Shown here: positions 24,534-35,355 of the stretch, piece after piece
Position numbering within the stretch: position 1 is the first letter of the stretch
How the letters are laid out: each line of letters begins with the position of its first letter
Assembly: GCA_016098155.1 (NCBI GenBank)
Contig: JAAAJB010000076.1
Location: 21,525-85,524 of the forward strand
DNA from: Actinomortierella ambigua
Taxonomy: Eukaryota; Mortierellomycota; Mortierellomycetes; Mortierellales; Mortierellaceae
Length of the DNA: 64,000 bases
Direction of reading: 5' to 3'
Position numbers and translations under genes: made by a program
Notes under the pieces: model-generated
What the model was told of the DNA's origin: nothing
Database searches by the model: none
What the model saw: the letters and a program-made list of their open reading frames with translations, nothing else

Positions 24534-26357
24534 ATGCCGGCACCGTCAAACCCAAAGCGGGCGTCGTCGACCTCGTACGCGATGCCCAATTGGAACCCAC
24601 GGAGGACGAGCACATATGGTCAAATTATGGCCGACAGTAACAATAGCTCAACTGCTGCAGGAGCCCCAACACAACCATCCAAAAGACAATCGGCCTACCA
24701 CCCACTGCACCCAAGGCATCGTAACCAGTCTTTCAAGGCCCATGTATCCAGACTTTGTCCCTCGTTTTTTTATGGCCCGGCTCGCCGACGAGCACTGTGG
24801 CTGCTCTGTGCTGCCGGTACGATTGTCTTAATTTACTGTCTGTCAACTTGGCGCGTGGATCTGTCGCCATCTTTTCTCTCCAGATCGTCCCTTTCTCCAA
24901 GATACGACCGCGCACCATCATCGCCATCATCACCATCATCATCATCATCACCACAGCAGGATCAACACGCGCCATCCATAGAGACCCCTTCCGAGACTGT
25001 GAACCCACGGACGGCGTTCATGGCTCGTGACTTTGGCGTCGAGGCCTGCCACGCCACATTTGATGCGATCAAAGACAAGCGAATCAAAGTCAACCGCGAG
25101 CGTGACCTGAACCGGGCTAATCACTGGCAGGCATTCACAAAGGAGCGTACCTGGACGCTACAGATGGCATGGAAGGCGACCCTGAAGCAGATCTTGCCCA
25201 ACTGGAAGGAGCACAGCCGCAGCTGGATCGGCAGAGGTGTACTTCTGACGGCCTTCAAAGACGATGATGGCCAGTCAACGGTCGAGCGAGCCTTGATCCA
25301 GATCAAACTGATCCGCAGCATGTCCCAGGTCCCGATCGAGCTGTGGTTCGAGCAGAGTCAGGATGTAACGGAGGAGATCGAGGAGACGGCGGCAATGTGG
25401 AATGCCGAGATTCGCTATTTCGATGATCGACTAGCCGACTATTGCGATTCGACCTGCGTCCAGATGTCGGACAGCACAGAACCCATCCCGGGCCTGGTCC
25501 ACCCTGCGATCCGCAAGGCTGACATTGAGCGGGTTCGACGCAATCCAAATATCGCGTTCTCGATCAAGACCCTCACCATTGCAGCGATGATCAACTGTGG
25601 CTTTGAAGAGTTTGTCTACTATTCCCCGGCATCCATACCCATGCTGCCTCCTCAGACGGTCTTCCAGGAGAAGGCCTATATGTCTACAGGTGCCGTCTTC
25701 TGGCAAGACCCGAGCTCGCTCCCAAGCGCCGATAGTCCGATCTGGCCATTGATCCACTCAGACTGTATCACAACCTCGTTTGAGCAATCGTGGACGGTCA
25801 TGGCCCTCAACCACCAAAAGTCGTGGAAGGGTCTTTTCTTGGCCTGGATCTGGCTCACGGGCGAGGATGCTCATCTCTATCAGCAGATCTTCGGCTATGA
25901 GGCGCGGGATCTGATGCGCATGGCCTGGGTGGCGACCCGGCGACAGTATGCGATTGTGGATCGCATGCCCGTCGTGGCCGTGCAGGACGATTGGTCCCGG
26001 ATCAAGGGCGACGGCATCGCCTGCAACCTCGAGACAACGCTGTACCCTGCCATTGGATCCGACGTGCTGACGATGCCACCTTCCCAGTATTTGAGGCGGC
26101 AGAGGAAATTGGCCTACAAGAAGGTGGTCGGCCCTCACAACAACAATGTGTTTGCCATGGACATTGCTGGCAATAGTCTGATTGGATCGGCAAGGGGCGA
26201 CTCAAACATTCACATTGCGCTTCACGAGCAACTCGGATGGTTGAGAGACGCTTCACAGCATGTGTTTACCGATGCTTATGCTGCGGGATATAACGGACGT
26301 GTTTGCCTTCAGCTCGGCGCACGCCCGGCAGGACGTCTTATTGACGTGGAACCATAG
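24534..26357 (+). CDS. GT71/Mnn1-like glycosyltransferase family protein lacking the DxD motif
   Basis: Single exon, 607 aa, type II membrane architecture: basic Ser/Pro-rich cytosolic tail, signal anchor at about residues 87-104 (ALWLLCAAGTIVLIYCL), stem with Ser/Pro/Gln low complexity, then a lumenal domain. The segment RGVLLTAFKDDD, the later LIRSMSQVPIELWFEQSQD, the KTLTIAAMINCGFEEFVYYS block and YMSTGAVFWQDPSS follow the order seen in alpha-mannosyltransferases of the Mnn1 type (GT71), which extend protein-linked glycans in the Golgi. At about residues 361-366, where the family has a LDAD type metal-binding motif, this protein has YYSPAS. It may be inactive, use other residues, or belong to a divergent subfamily. 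The ATG at 24534 is the first in frame. Confidence 0.7.
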   Translation: MPAPSNPKRASSTSYAMPNWNPRRTSTYGQIMADSNNSSTAAGAPTQPSKRQSAYHPLHPRHRNQSFKAHVSRLCPSFFYGPARRRALWLLCAAGTIVLIYCLSTWRVDLSPSFLSRSSLSPRYDRAPSSPSSPSSSSSPQQDQHAPSIETPSETVNPRTAFMARDFGVEACHATFDAIKDKRIKVNRERDLNRANHWQAFTKERTWTLQMAWKATLKQILPNWKEHSRSWIGRGVLLTAFKDDDGQSTVERALIQIKLIRSMSQVPIELWFEQSQDVTEEIEETAAMWNAEIRYFDDRLADYCDSTCVQMSDSTEPIPGLVHPAIRKADIERVRRNPNIAFSIKTLTIAAMINCGFEEFVYYSPASIPMLPPQTVFQEKAYMSTGAVFWQDPSSLPSADSPIWPLIHSDCITTSFEQSWTVMALNHQKSWKGLFLAWIWLTGEDAHLYQQIFGYEARDLMRMAWVATRRQYAIVDRMPVVAVQDDWSRIKGDGIACNLETTLYPAIGSDVLTMPPSQYLRRQRKLAYKKVVGPHNNNVFAMDIAGNSLIGSARGDSNIHIALHEQLGWLRDASQHVFTDAYAAGYNGRVCLQLGARPAGRLIDVEP

Positions 26358-26524
26358 TAGAGAGTAGGAGGTAGAAAATGTTTTAGAATTAGAAAAAAAA
26401 AATCCGATCGAAAGGAAAAACTATAGGCGAACCGCGAAAATTTCATATCTTTCCAATCGCTCCAAACCACCTCCCCTTTCCTCTTGCCAAAATCTTTCGC
26501 TTGCCTCTACTCTAAGAAAAAAAA

Positions 26525-29500
26525 ATGTCCTGGCTCGGCTTTTTGGGCCTTGGTGGCACTGGCTATGAGAAGCATCAAGAATACCCCGAGAGAATCACTG
26601 AGGCAGCATGCGATGACTTGGTGCAAAGTCTGATGCGCCTTGGATTCATTCCAAAGATGATTCCATCTCTGGATGGCAAGGAGTACTGGACCTCTGAGCA
26701 TCTGGGTCAAATGATTGTAGCGCGACTCGCGAAGCTTGGAGGTAAAGAAACCTTGTCTTCATTCTCTCTCTCGATATTTCTCAATCAAGGAGGATAGCTA
26801 CACCTTGTTCCTGTCTGGTGTAGGTCTCGCTAACTCCTGTTTCGCTCATCTTTATCTTTCTTTAGGTCGCTTGAGCATCCTTGAGCTGCCCCGGATGCTC
26901 AACGTTGAATTGTCCAGTGCTCGCGATGTCATTCAGGACTTGCTCCGATCGCAGCCTGGCAAGTTTGTTCAAGTCCAGGAAGATCTTTTGGAGATGTAGC
27001 GTGAGGCTTTGTTGTGAGGATATCTGTATGATATCCACTTGCGTATCTCCTATCACTTTTGGGATCGGCGTTAACCTTCGAATGTGCTCACTTTTTTTTT
27101 CCTATAATCAATAGCGACTACCTTGTCAACATCACGAGGGAGATGAACTCAGAACTGGATCAGCGTGGATTCTTGACGACTGTTGAACAGTCGAAAAGAT
27201 ACAACCTTGGACTCGACTACATGCGTCAGGTACCCTTCCACTCCTTTTTTTTTCTTTTGGTATCTAATAGCACGGTGGAATCAAACATGCAGTCAGCGCA
27301 AGGTATCCTTTCTAACCTTTTTTCTTGGACACCGTACCACTAGTTCTTGAAAGATCGCGTCGGGAGCCAGATTCATGGCACATGGGATACCGTGGACCAA
27401 GGATTTGTGTATGCTGGATGGTTCAAGACCCAGCAAAAGGCGGCCCTGCTAAAGTTGCTCTGCGAACTGGACGAACCCACCACACTGGCGACACTACGCG
27501 CCAGGCGTGTCGTGCACGACCAATTCTTCTTTGGTCTATGCGATGCCCTTGTCAAGGAGGAGGCTAGTGCCCTTCCAGGCACGATCAAAGGCTGGCATGA
27601 CCAAGGCATTTTTGTGCCTCGGCAGTTTGTCAAGCACCAAGCCTCATCGATCGAGTCATTCTTTGACCAGAACGGATTTATTGGTAAGCCCCCATTACTG
27701 CTTTTTTTTTCCTGCTCTTGAAAAATAATTCTGTATGACAATCATTGAGGAGGTACGCTGTGGAGATGACTGAAAAAAATATCTAACCCTCTCTTCAATA
27801 ACCTTGGTTGTAGCATTCGAGAGCGTGACGAAACATGGCGTCAGTGACCCCAAAAATTACATCCGCAAGCTGCGCCCGAATGCTCTGCTCCTCGAGACAC
27901 ATGCCGTGCAGGAAAGCATTTGGTCAGTTGTGGATGCTTCGGTGGAGGATGCCATCACTAGTGTTTCATGGGTTGATATCAAGGTATGATACTGCTGGAT
28001 GTCACAAGACTGACGAGATCATACTATTTTGATGCGCCATGAAGAGAAACAATCTCTCACTCCTTCTTTTCCCCTCGGTTGTCCTTTTTTTACTAGCCTC
28101 TACTGCCTTCCCCACTCACGAAGGGGGACTTGGCTAGTCTGCTCGCTCAATTGCCAAGTCTCACCCACCCACACTCACGCCCCTCACCTCCGGCGACCGA
28201 CCGAGACGACGGCGGAGAAGGCGTAACGGGATTTGGTGGGGTTGGATCACCCTACGACACATTCATCCTTCAAGACCGTGCCGTGCTGACCTCTGGCCAG
28301 ATTCAAAAATGCATGCTCGAAATGGGGCCTCTGCTGGATAACACATTAAAGGCAGTGATGTCGTGGAGGCTCTCCTTCGGATCTCTAGGGTTGGTTCTGG
28401 ACGATCATGTCGAGGAAAACAGCGAAGCAGGCAGTGGTGGTGGTGTGACGTCCAGTGATCAGCACCGCGAGCAGATCCAACAGGTGATCTCACAAAAGGG
28501 ACGCAAAGATCGGATCAAGATGGTGTCGCCGTCCCTGTCAAAGTCAAAGGGCAAGGGCAGCAGTTCAGATCTACTTGTTGGTAGCGGTGGCAGTGCCACT
28601 AATCAGAAGAAGAAGCGACTGGACGACTTTTTGACCCTTGCCGACATTATCGCAGAACTGAAGACAACGGAGCCGGATCTCGAGCCCATGCTTGCGGAAG
28701 CCATTGCCCGTGCTTTGCATCGACCATTGTTGCTTCAGCTCAAAGAGAAGAACCGCCATTTGGTCATCGACCAAGCGGAGGAGCGAGGCATTGATGAGCC
28801 AGCGGAGCAACACAGTGGCGACATTGTGAACAAGCAGGCAACAAAGCTGTTGGAACACATTCTTCAGACTCTGGACAAGATTGCTGCATTTGCCAAGGGC
28901 GTCGAACTGTTTGAAGGTACACCCTCTCTCCCTCCTTTTTCTCTCGTGCCATGGTTATTGAGATACTCGTTATTCAACTCGAAATTCGATTGACCGACTG
29001 GCTGACTGGCTGACTGGCCTTGTCTCGATTTCTTATCTCTCGATAGACTCCTCAGCGATGAACTCGCTCAGCAAATATTTACTTCAGTCGATTTGTTCCG
29101 AGCTGCTGCCTTTGTACATCCTCCTCATATCCTACACCTCGCTCCCGTCCGACCAAGCGGCCAACTCGCTTCAAGAACGGCTACTGCAACAGTACTGGAC
29201 GTCCTCCTCCAACATCAGTGAGCCATCAGCTCAGCACCAGCCACCCCAACCCTTTACGATCGAGGGTGCAGACCTTGTAGCACTGGAGCAAGTCTTACCG
29301 CCACCTCAAATGGACATGGCGAAGAAATGGCGCAAGTGTGTTACAGGCAGCGGCAAGTGGAAGAGTCTGGACGAGCTATGCAAAACGCTGCAGGTCCGAC
29401 CGATCACTGTGTTTGAGCAGGAGCGACAACAGAAGGATCATGGCGAGACCTCTTCTTCCACCTCCGCGTCTTCTCCATCCTCCTCTGGCCCACTGTCGTC

Positions 29501-29900
29501 GTTTTCGGATCGAAAGCCCAAGATTCTCCGGACGCACCTGGATGACCTTCGAGCAACCCTGATAGACCTGGATCAGGTGGCATCCAAGGCATTATTGGTG
29601 CACGTGGTGACGCTGATTGTGTTCCAGGCTTGGACGGGCGAAATGCTGCATGCTTCTGGCAAGTATGTGCCGAGGATCTTGAAGCAGCTGCACGTCACTG
29701 TAGCAGCCACTAGTACCACAGAGGGGAAGGAGGAGAACGCGAAAGACGAACGGGGCGAGGCTCTCGCCAAGCTGGAGCAGCTGATGCAGGTCGTCATGGA
29801 GGAGGTCAAGAGTGGTGGTGCGGTGACTAGCACGGAGGATGCCACTACTTTGTGCCAATCTATCTTTGACTATGGCTTGCGGATGACAAGTAGAGGATAA
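26525..29900 (+). CDS. UFL1: E3 UFM1-protein ligase 1 (UFL1)
   Basis: UFL1, with DDRGK1 and CDK5RAP3, transfers the ubiquitin-like UFM1 to ribosomal protein uL24 (RPL26) at the ER during ribosome quality control. Seven exons: 26525-26741, 26866-26995, 27115-27229, 27344-27683, 27814-27983, 28097-28916 and 29047-29900, all GT-AG, giving 881 aa (human about 794). Diagnostic blocks: PSLDGKEYWTSEHLG, the winged-helix series LSILELPRMLNVELSSARD, IDYLVNITREMNSELDQRG, HDQGIFVPRQFVKHQ, IESFFDQNGFI, then ASVEDAITSVSWVDIKPLLP, and in the C-terminal half MNSLSKYLLQSICSELLP and VFQAWTGEMLHASGKYVPRI. The start at 26525 is the first ATG after an A-run. The central disordered linker (28400-28620) is Ser/Lys-rich, as in animal UFL1. 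The gene converges with the chitin synthase gene. Confidence 0.93.
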
Positions 29901-30424
29901 GAAGTAAATTCCGCAACACGGTATCTTTTTTTTTTCATCCATGGCGTGATATCAAGATGAAAAAAATGGCACAACCCGAGAGGATACACACATGCCGAAC
30001 CCCCTCAACCATCCAGGAGGTAAGCTTGTGGTTGGAGAAGACACTTTATGCGTCTGTATCCTTGAAGGAAGAGAGGGGGTACTTGCGTGAGGCATGGGGG
30101 GGGAGTACGAGATTCATCCATGTGCAGGCTATTTCATCCACGTTCCTATTCGATGAGAGTGCACAGGGTGCGTACTGTCTGTGGATCAATTCCTCTACAC
30201 TTTCCCTACCCTCGCCCTCCTCCCCTCGTCCCATTCCTCCTTCAGGGATTCAATGTTTTCTCTCAATCACAGGTTTACTTCGTCAACACTCAAGTATCGC
30301 GTCCCCTCCCCCACCCACCCACCCACTCTCCAAGGAAAAGTATGGTGTGAATTGACTTGCAAGGTGACCGCAACTGGGGTTGCTTTACTGTCGATAATTT
30401 TTTTTTGTAGGGAGAAATAAAAGA
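29901..30424. other. convergent 3' intergenic spacer
   Basis: Lies between the stop codons of UFL1 (+) and the chitin synthase (-). T-runs at 29927-29936 and 30401-30408 and CT-rich stretches probably belong to the two 3' ends. No gene seen. Confidence 0.5.
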
Positions 30425-33400
30425 TTAGGCTCTGATTAAATAGTAAGCCCATCCAAGAAGATAGGCAACGGTGCCAAAGAACCGACCCGCTGCTCCAGCG
30501 GTGATGATCCAGACAATGAGGGTGACGTACAAGTTGGATCCATCCTCCAAGATCAGATAGGGTGCCAACTCGTCCGCTGTTATTGCAATGACGAGCGCGC
30601 CATTGGCGATGATCCACAGGAGCAAGATCCGCGTCCGGAACCGCTGGTAAAAGTCTGACTGGAGCGTCTCGAGATCCGTCCGGTACCGGTAGCTGTTGTG
30701 CTTCTTCGTCGTCAGCTTGACTTGCTTGGCTTGCTCCTTCTCGCGTTGGAGGCGGGCCTTTTTCGCAGCTTTGGTCTCTTTGGGGATTTTAGCCGCCTTT
30801 GAAGGAGAGGGAGTGGAAGAGGAAGCGATGAGGCTGGTTGTTGAAGAGGACCCGTTGTTGTTCGGTGAGCTGTTTCTATGGTTGGAATGGTGGAGGGGCA
30901 GGATGGATGCTGGCGATGAGAAGAGTCGAAACTTGTGGAGGTCGTGGATGTGGAGGTCCTCACACGCCTCTTCGTACGATGCATCGACCGACTGTTCATC
31001 AGGGACATGAACAGTCGAGGCGTGGTAGATCTCTGTTCGGTGGATGAGTGGATCCTTGTCCGGGTCTTCTTTTGCTTTGATTCCCCAGCTAATATTCGAC
31101 GATTAGTTTAGGGGGGGGGGGGGACTAAAGGTTAAGAACGAGGGCGTAACAAGTTTTTTCTTCCTAGTTTGCTTCTCTGTTTTCCCAAGAGAATGCCATT
31201 ATAGATGCACAGTACCTAACTTTGTGCATGTTGCAAAAGGCGTACACGCCTAGGACGCTCACATAGCTCGGTAGCAGGAAGAGGAACTGGATAAAACACG
31301 CAATCAGGTGCCAAGGATCGCCGTACAAAAGTGCCGATAGGAGATAGACACCATAGCAGCAAACCAAGGCCAGAATGAGGATATGATAACCTGATGCTTT
31401 AAAGACCCGGACCACTGTTTCAAAATTCTTCCAGTCGGCATACGGCAAAAACTCGGTGGCATGCAGAAAAGTCAAGTAGCCTGCCGAGAAAAGGATGTAT
31501 GCTTGGATAAAGGCGAAGAAGATGAAACTCAGGATAAATAGGTAGAGTGAGTTCCTAGAAGATTTTTTGAAAACAAAGTGATAGAGGGTTTAGTATTAGA
31601 CATCAGAGTTATGCATACGATTCTTGCATGATATTCGGCGCTCTTCATCTTACCCTCTCGGTCGATTGCCCATCGAAATCATCATCACGACGACAATAAG
31701 GCATATGTAGATATAACGGATAAATGTGAAGCCAATCTCGCTCGAGTTCAACTTGGTTGCCGTGGCTAGTGACTTGGACATGTAATAAAATACAATGTAA
31801 TAATTACCCTAGCGAAAACAGATACCCATTTTTTGAGTTGCAATTAGACGGCTTGCAGAGGTAAACATGGCTCTACAAAGGCTGCCGCTGGAGATATGGC
31901 ATCATAAAGGTGTGAAAAAAAAATAATGTGGGTCTTACCAGAGCCAAGAACCAAAAGGCCGTGTCGCAGGCCAGGTACACAATCTCAAGGGTGAGCATCA
32001 ACTTGCGTAGCCAATGATGTCCACTCCGCCATACGGCGCCAATATTGAACCAAGCATAGATAAGTCCAAAGAACCGACGGTTCTGCCACTTGCGCTTCTT
32101 GCCCAGAAAGCTGCCCACGCCAAACGGCAGCTCCGTCTCTGCCCAGGCCGAACGCACGTATTTCATCCGGTAGGAGCGATGCGGCAGCGTCGTTACCAAG
32201 AAAGGCAAGATCTGGTCCTCGGCAAAGTAACTGTATTTGAGTACATCTCCAATGTCGTCGTCCTCGTCCTTGTTGAAGACCAGATAGTCTGGCTCAAAGT
32301 ACGCCTTGAGTGGACCTTTGTGCTGTCCATCCTTGACCGTTGGCTGTTGCGGTGTTGGCGGTTGCTGGTACTGGTCCTGTTTCCGACGCTTAAAAAAACT
32401 CGTCAACCCCGTTGCCTGTTTCTCGTCCTCCCTTGAGGTGGACAATGCTGCTGATGATGCTGATGATGGTGCTGATGAAGGTGATGATGGGGGAAGTAAA
32501 GCCTCGTACCGATACGCGGTGATCGCACCTGGCATCACTGAGATGTATCCAAAGACGCTCTCAAAGGGCTTTTCGAGCACACTGCCGACCTTGTACTCGA
32601 ACGTCTGGGCGGCGATCAAGGGGTTGAGGACGCGCCACCAAAGCAGGCCCTTGGCGACCCTGTTTTCGCCACATGCGCCTCCAATGCTGCTATCCTTGTC
32701 AAAGGTGTTCCAGAGATGATAGAGGGAATCTGTGCCAATCTTGGCTCCGGCCACGGTGATCATGGTGATGCGCGGCTGGAGGAGTGGGCAGAGGGCGTTG
32801 AAGAACCAACGATGTGAGTTGAGCTTCCGTGTGTGCCGCTCCTTGAGACAAAACACAATCTGAATCGGTGGGTAGTGGTGTTTGTTGTGGTTCTTGATGG
32901 TCCTGCCTTTGAGCTTGAGGTTCTTGTCCACTGACACTTGAGTAGTATACTATTTTTGTGAGATAGAATTCAACTTGTGTTGTCAGCCTTTGTGCATGTG
33001 TTGGAGTGACAAGAAGCGAAGCTTTTTATATATATATATACAAAACAACAAATCATACTTCAAAGATATGCGCTTGGACATCCTTGCCGTTGACCTGGTT
33101 TTTTGCCACGCCTTCCTGCCAGCATCCCATGGTGGCAAGCACCCGAAAGATCATCGGGTGCAGAACCCGGCGTCCGTCGGCGACAATGCAAATGACAATC
33201 TTCTTCCATGAATCCGACTCTGCCCACACGGGGTTTTTATGCGCCCGCGTCTTGGATTCTGGGAGACACATTCCACGAATGTTTTTGATAAGCGAATGAA
33301 GCGTCAGGCAAAACTCTTGGGGCGTTTCCTATGATGCCCATCCACCCAACCAAGAACCAAGAAAAATAAATGTTGTAGAAAAAAAAAAGGGCTCAAGCTC

Positions 33401-34714
33401 GCTGCTCTTCATGGGCCGCCAACCGAGCCCTCTTTTCTTTTTCTTTTTTTCTCTTTCGTTTTCTGTAAGCGAATGAAGAGTTTTTACCTTGCAGACCGTC
33501 AGACAGACCGCGAGCTCAATCGGCCGATCTCGGTGTGCTGTGCGTAGTTTGTACCGTCTGTCCACGACCAGGTCTGCATCACAGGTGACTGCCATGTACC
33601 GCAGCTGCTTAAACTCTGCCTCCGTCTGATATTCCACTGCCGTCAGATAGCGCGTCGGAACTGGCGTGTCCAGCACCAGATTGCCGTCCGTCAGCTGAAC
33701 CTTTTTAGGCTTAAATAGGTAATGGATTGGCATCGGCATCGGCATCGAAAGCGAAGGGTAAGGCAGGTCTGAAATCCGGGAGGCCGCCGTTCGGAGCCAC
33801 GGTGCCTGCAACCATTGCGATAGTGGGTAGTAAAGAGGCGTGTTCTGGGTCGGGAGATGGTGGTCCATGTCTGGTGTCCTGGGATAGCCATTATTGCTGC
33901 CACCACTTACTGCTCCTGCTCCTCCTCTAGAACCTGTGGATGGGAGCGGAGGGTACATTTCGCCTTGCCGCCTTTGCATAATGGATGAGGGTTGATTGAC
34001 CATATACTCGTCATCGTCTTGCCGATCGCTGCGAGAGTTGTGGCTGCTAGACCCTGACGTGCTGGGAGAAGGTATATCCTCGGTCGTTGGTACCGGTAGA
34101 TATTTTGAGAGGAAAGCCCGAAAACCACCAGGGCTCACTCCCTCTCCCGAACCTTGTCCTCCCACACCTGCATCCGAAGGAGGATATTGTTGTTGTTGCT
34201 GTGGAACTGCCTGTGTGGATGGTCGCTTTGGAGGAGGCACGGGCATCGACATGTGGACGATGGTGTGTGAACTCCTCTTATTGCCTGGCTGGGTGAGGGG
34301 TGTTGACGATGGTAGCTTTGGTGTCTTGGGAGCTATCCGAGCACTTTCTGCCGATCGAGGCTGGCGCGACTGGACAAGAACTGGTGACTGGGTGCTACGG
34401 GCGGGTTGGATCGCATGAGTTGTCGTCACACCCTCGTGGCCCCGTGAGATGCCAAACGTCCTCCCTGTTGATCTCGAGGCCGCCGACACTTCGGCACGAG
34501 CGAGGGTAGATGGAGGGGAAAGTGAGGGTGGATGGGATGACTGTGAGGATGGTGACAGGAGTGACCGTGTCTCGGGGCGAAGATTACTAGTGGTGCCTAA
34601 GGTTGGGTGTTGAGCTGAGGAACTGGAAGAGGATGCAGCATGAACGTCAGAAGGGTAGCTCTCGTCCTCGATTAATGGTGCCAAAGGCAACCAGCGCCGA
34701 GCGTTGGGCTTCAT
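30425..34714 (-). CDS. Divergent chitin synthase-like protein (GT2) with altered catalytic motifs
   Basis: Six exons: 33494-34714, 33059-33328, 31939-32949, 31654-31808, 31216-31554 and 30425-31088, giving 1,219 aa. A long Ser/Pro-rich N-terminus precedes the chitin synthase N domain (PVPTRYLTAVEYQTEAEF, VTCDADLVVDRRYKLR) and the GT2 core (CIVADGRRVLHPMIFRVLA, VNGKDVQAHIFEYTTQ, QIVFCLKERHTRKLNSHRWF, FGYISVMPGAITAYRY), then several membrane helices (GNYYIVFYYMSK; DPWHLIACFIQFLFLLPSYV) as in class I-III enzymes. Three catalytic signatures are changed: the Asp of the DVGT motif is Val563 (TVAGAK), the EDR motif is EDQ (Gln743), and QRRRW is KKRKW (781-785). Low-complexity inserts interrupt the core near 32390-32480 and 30760-30960. 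It may be a catalytically dead partner of active chitin synthases at the plasma membrane. Start at 34714 is the first in-frame ATG. Confidence 0.88.
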
Positions 34715-35355
34715 GCTTTACGGGCCTTCGAAGAAGGAAAGGTAAAGGATATGTGTGAAGGATTTCGGAATCCAGGGCGGCTGGTGAGCGGGTGAAGGGG
34801 AAGGAGAATGGTGAGATAAGAAAGAGAAAACAAAAAAAATGGCATGCAGAGTGGTCGTCGTTGGAAGGGTCTCCCTTTCTCACCCCGTAATCCTTCAGCA
34901 GCTGTCTCGGCATGGCTCATGAGCAAGTTTATGAAGTGTGAGTCTGCAAGAGGGAAGGGGGGGTTAGAAGGTCACCCCACGTCAATAGTTCATGGTAAAA
35001 GGGGTTGTGTGGTCTGATAACATGCCTGGATGACCTGGCTGTGTCTGTTATTAGTTGCGATTCAAAGTACAAGAATTCGCCTGTTCACTGAAAAAGGGGC
35101 CACTACAAAGACCTGCTGACAACAGCCTCAGATCACACCTCTCACCCGTTGTACACAGTCCCCTTTTTCATTCAAACAAACACTGATGAGGGAAAGGTGG
35201 TTGGAGGCTTGTCTATCATTGTCAATTGTGTATATACATGTGGTGGTCATATTCTGTCTATTCTCATCCTTGGCACGTTGTATTTTTTCATATAATTTGT
35301 TTGTTTCCTTCGAACTTGCAAGGTTGTCCGTTGCACGAAGTGGACTGCAGACCAT
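34715..35355. other. promoter of chitin synthase-like gene and 3' flank of carrier
   Basis: Upstream of the chitin synthase-like start and downstream of the carrier stop, which is on the same strand. It holds A- and G-runs (34832-34840, 34958-34965). No TATA box at a useful distance and no gene recognised. Confidence 0.45.
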
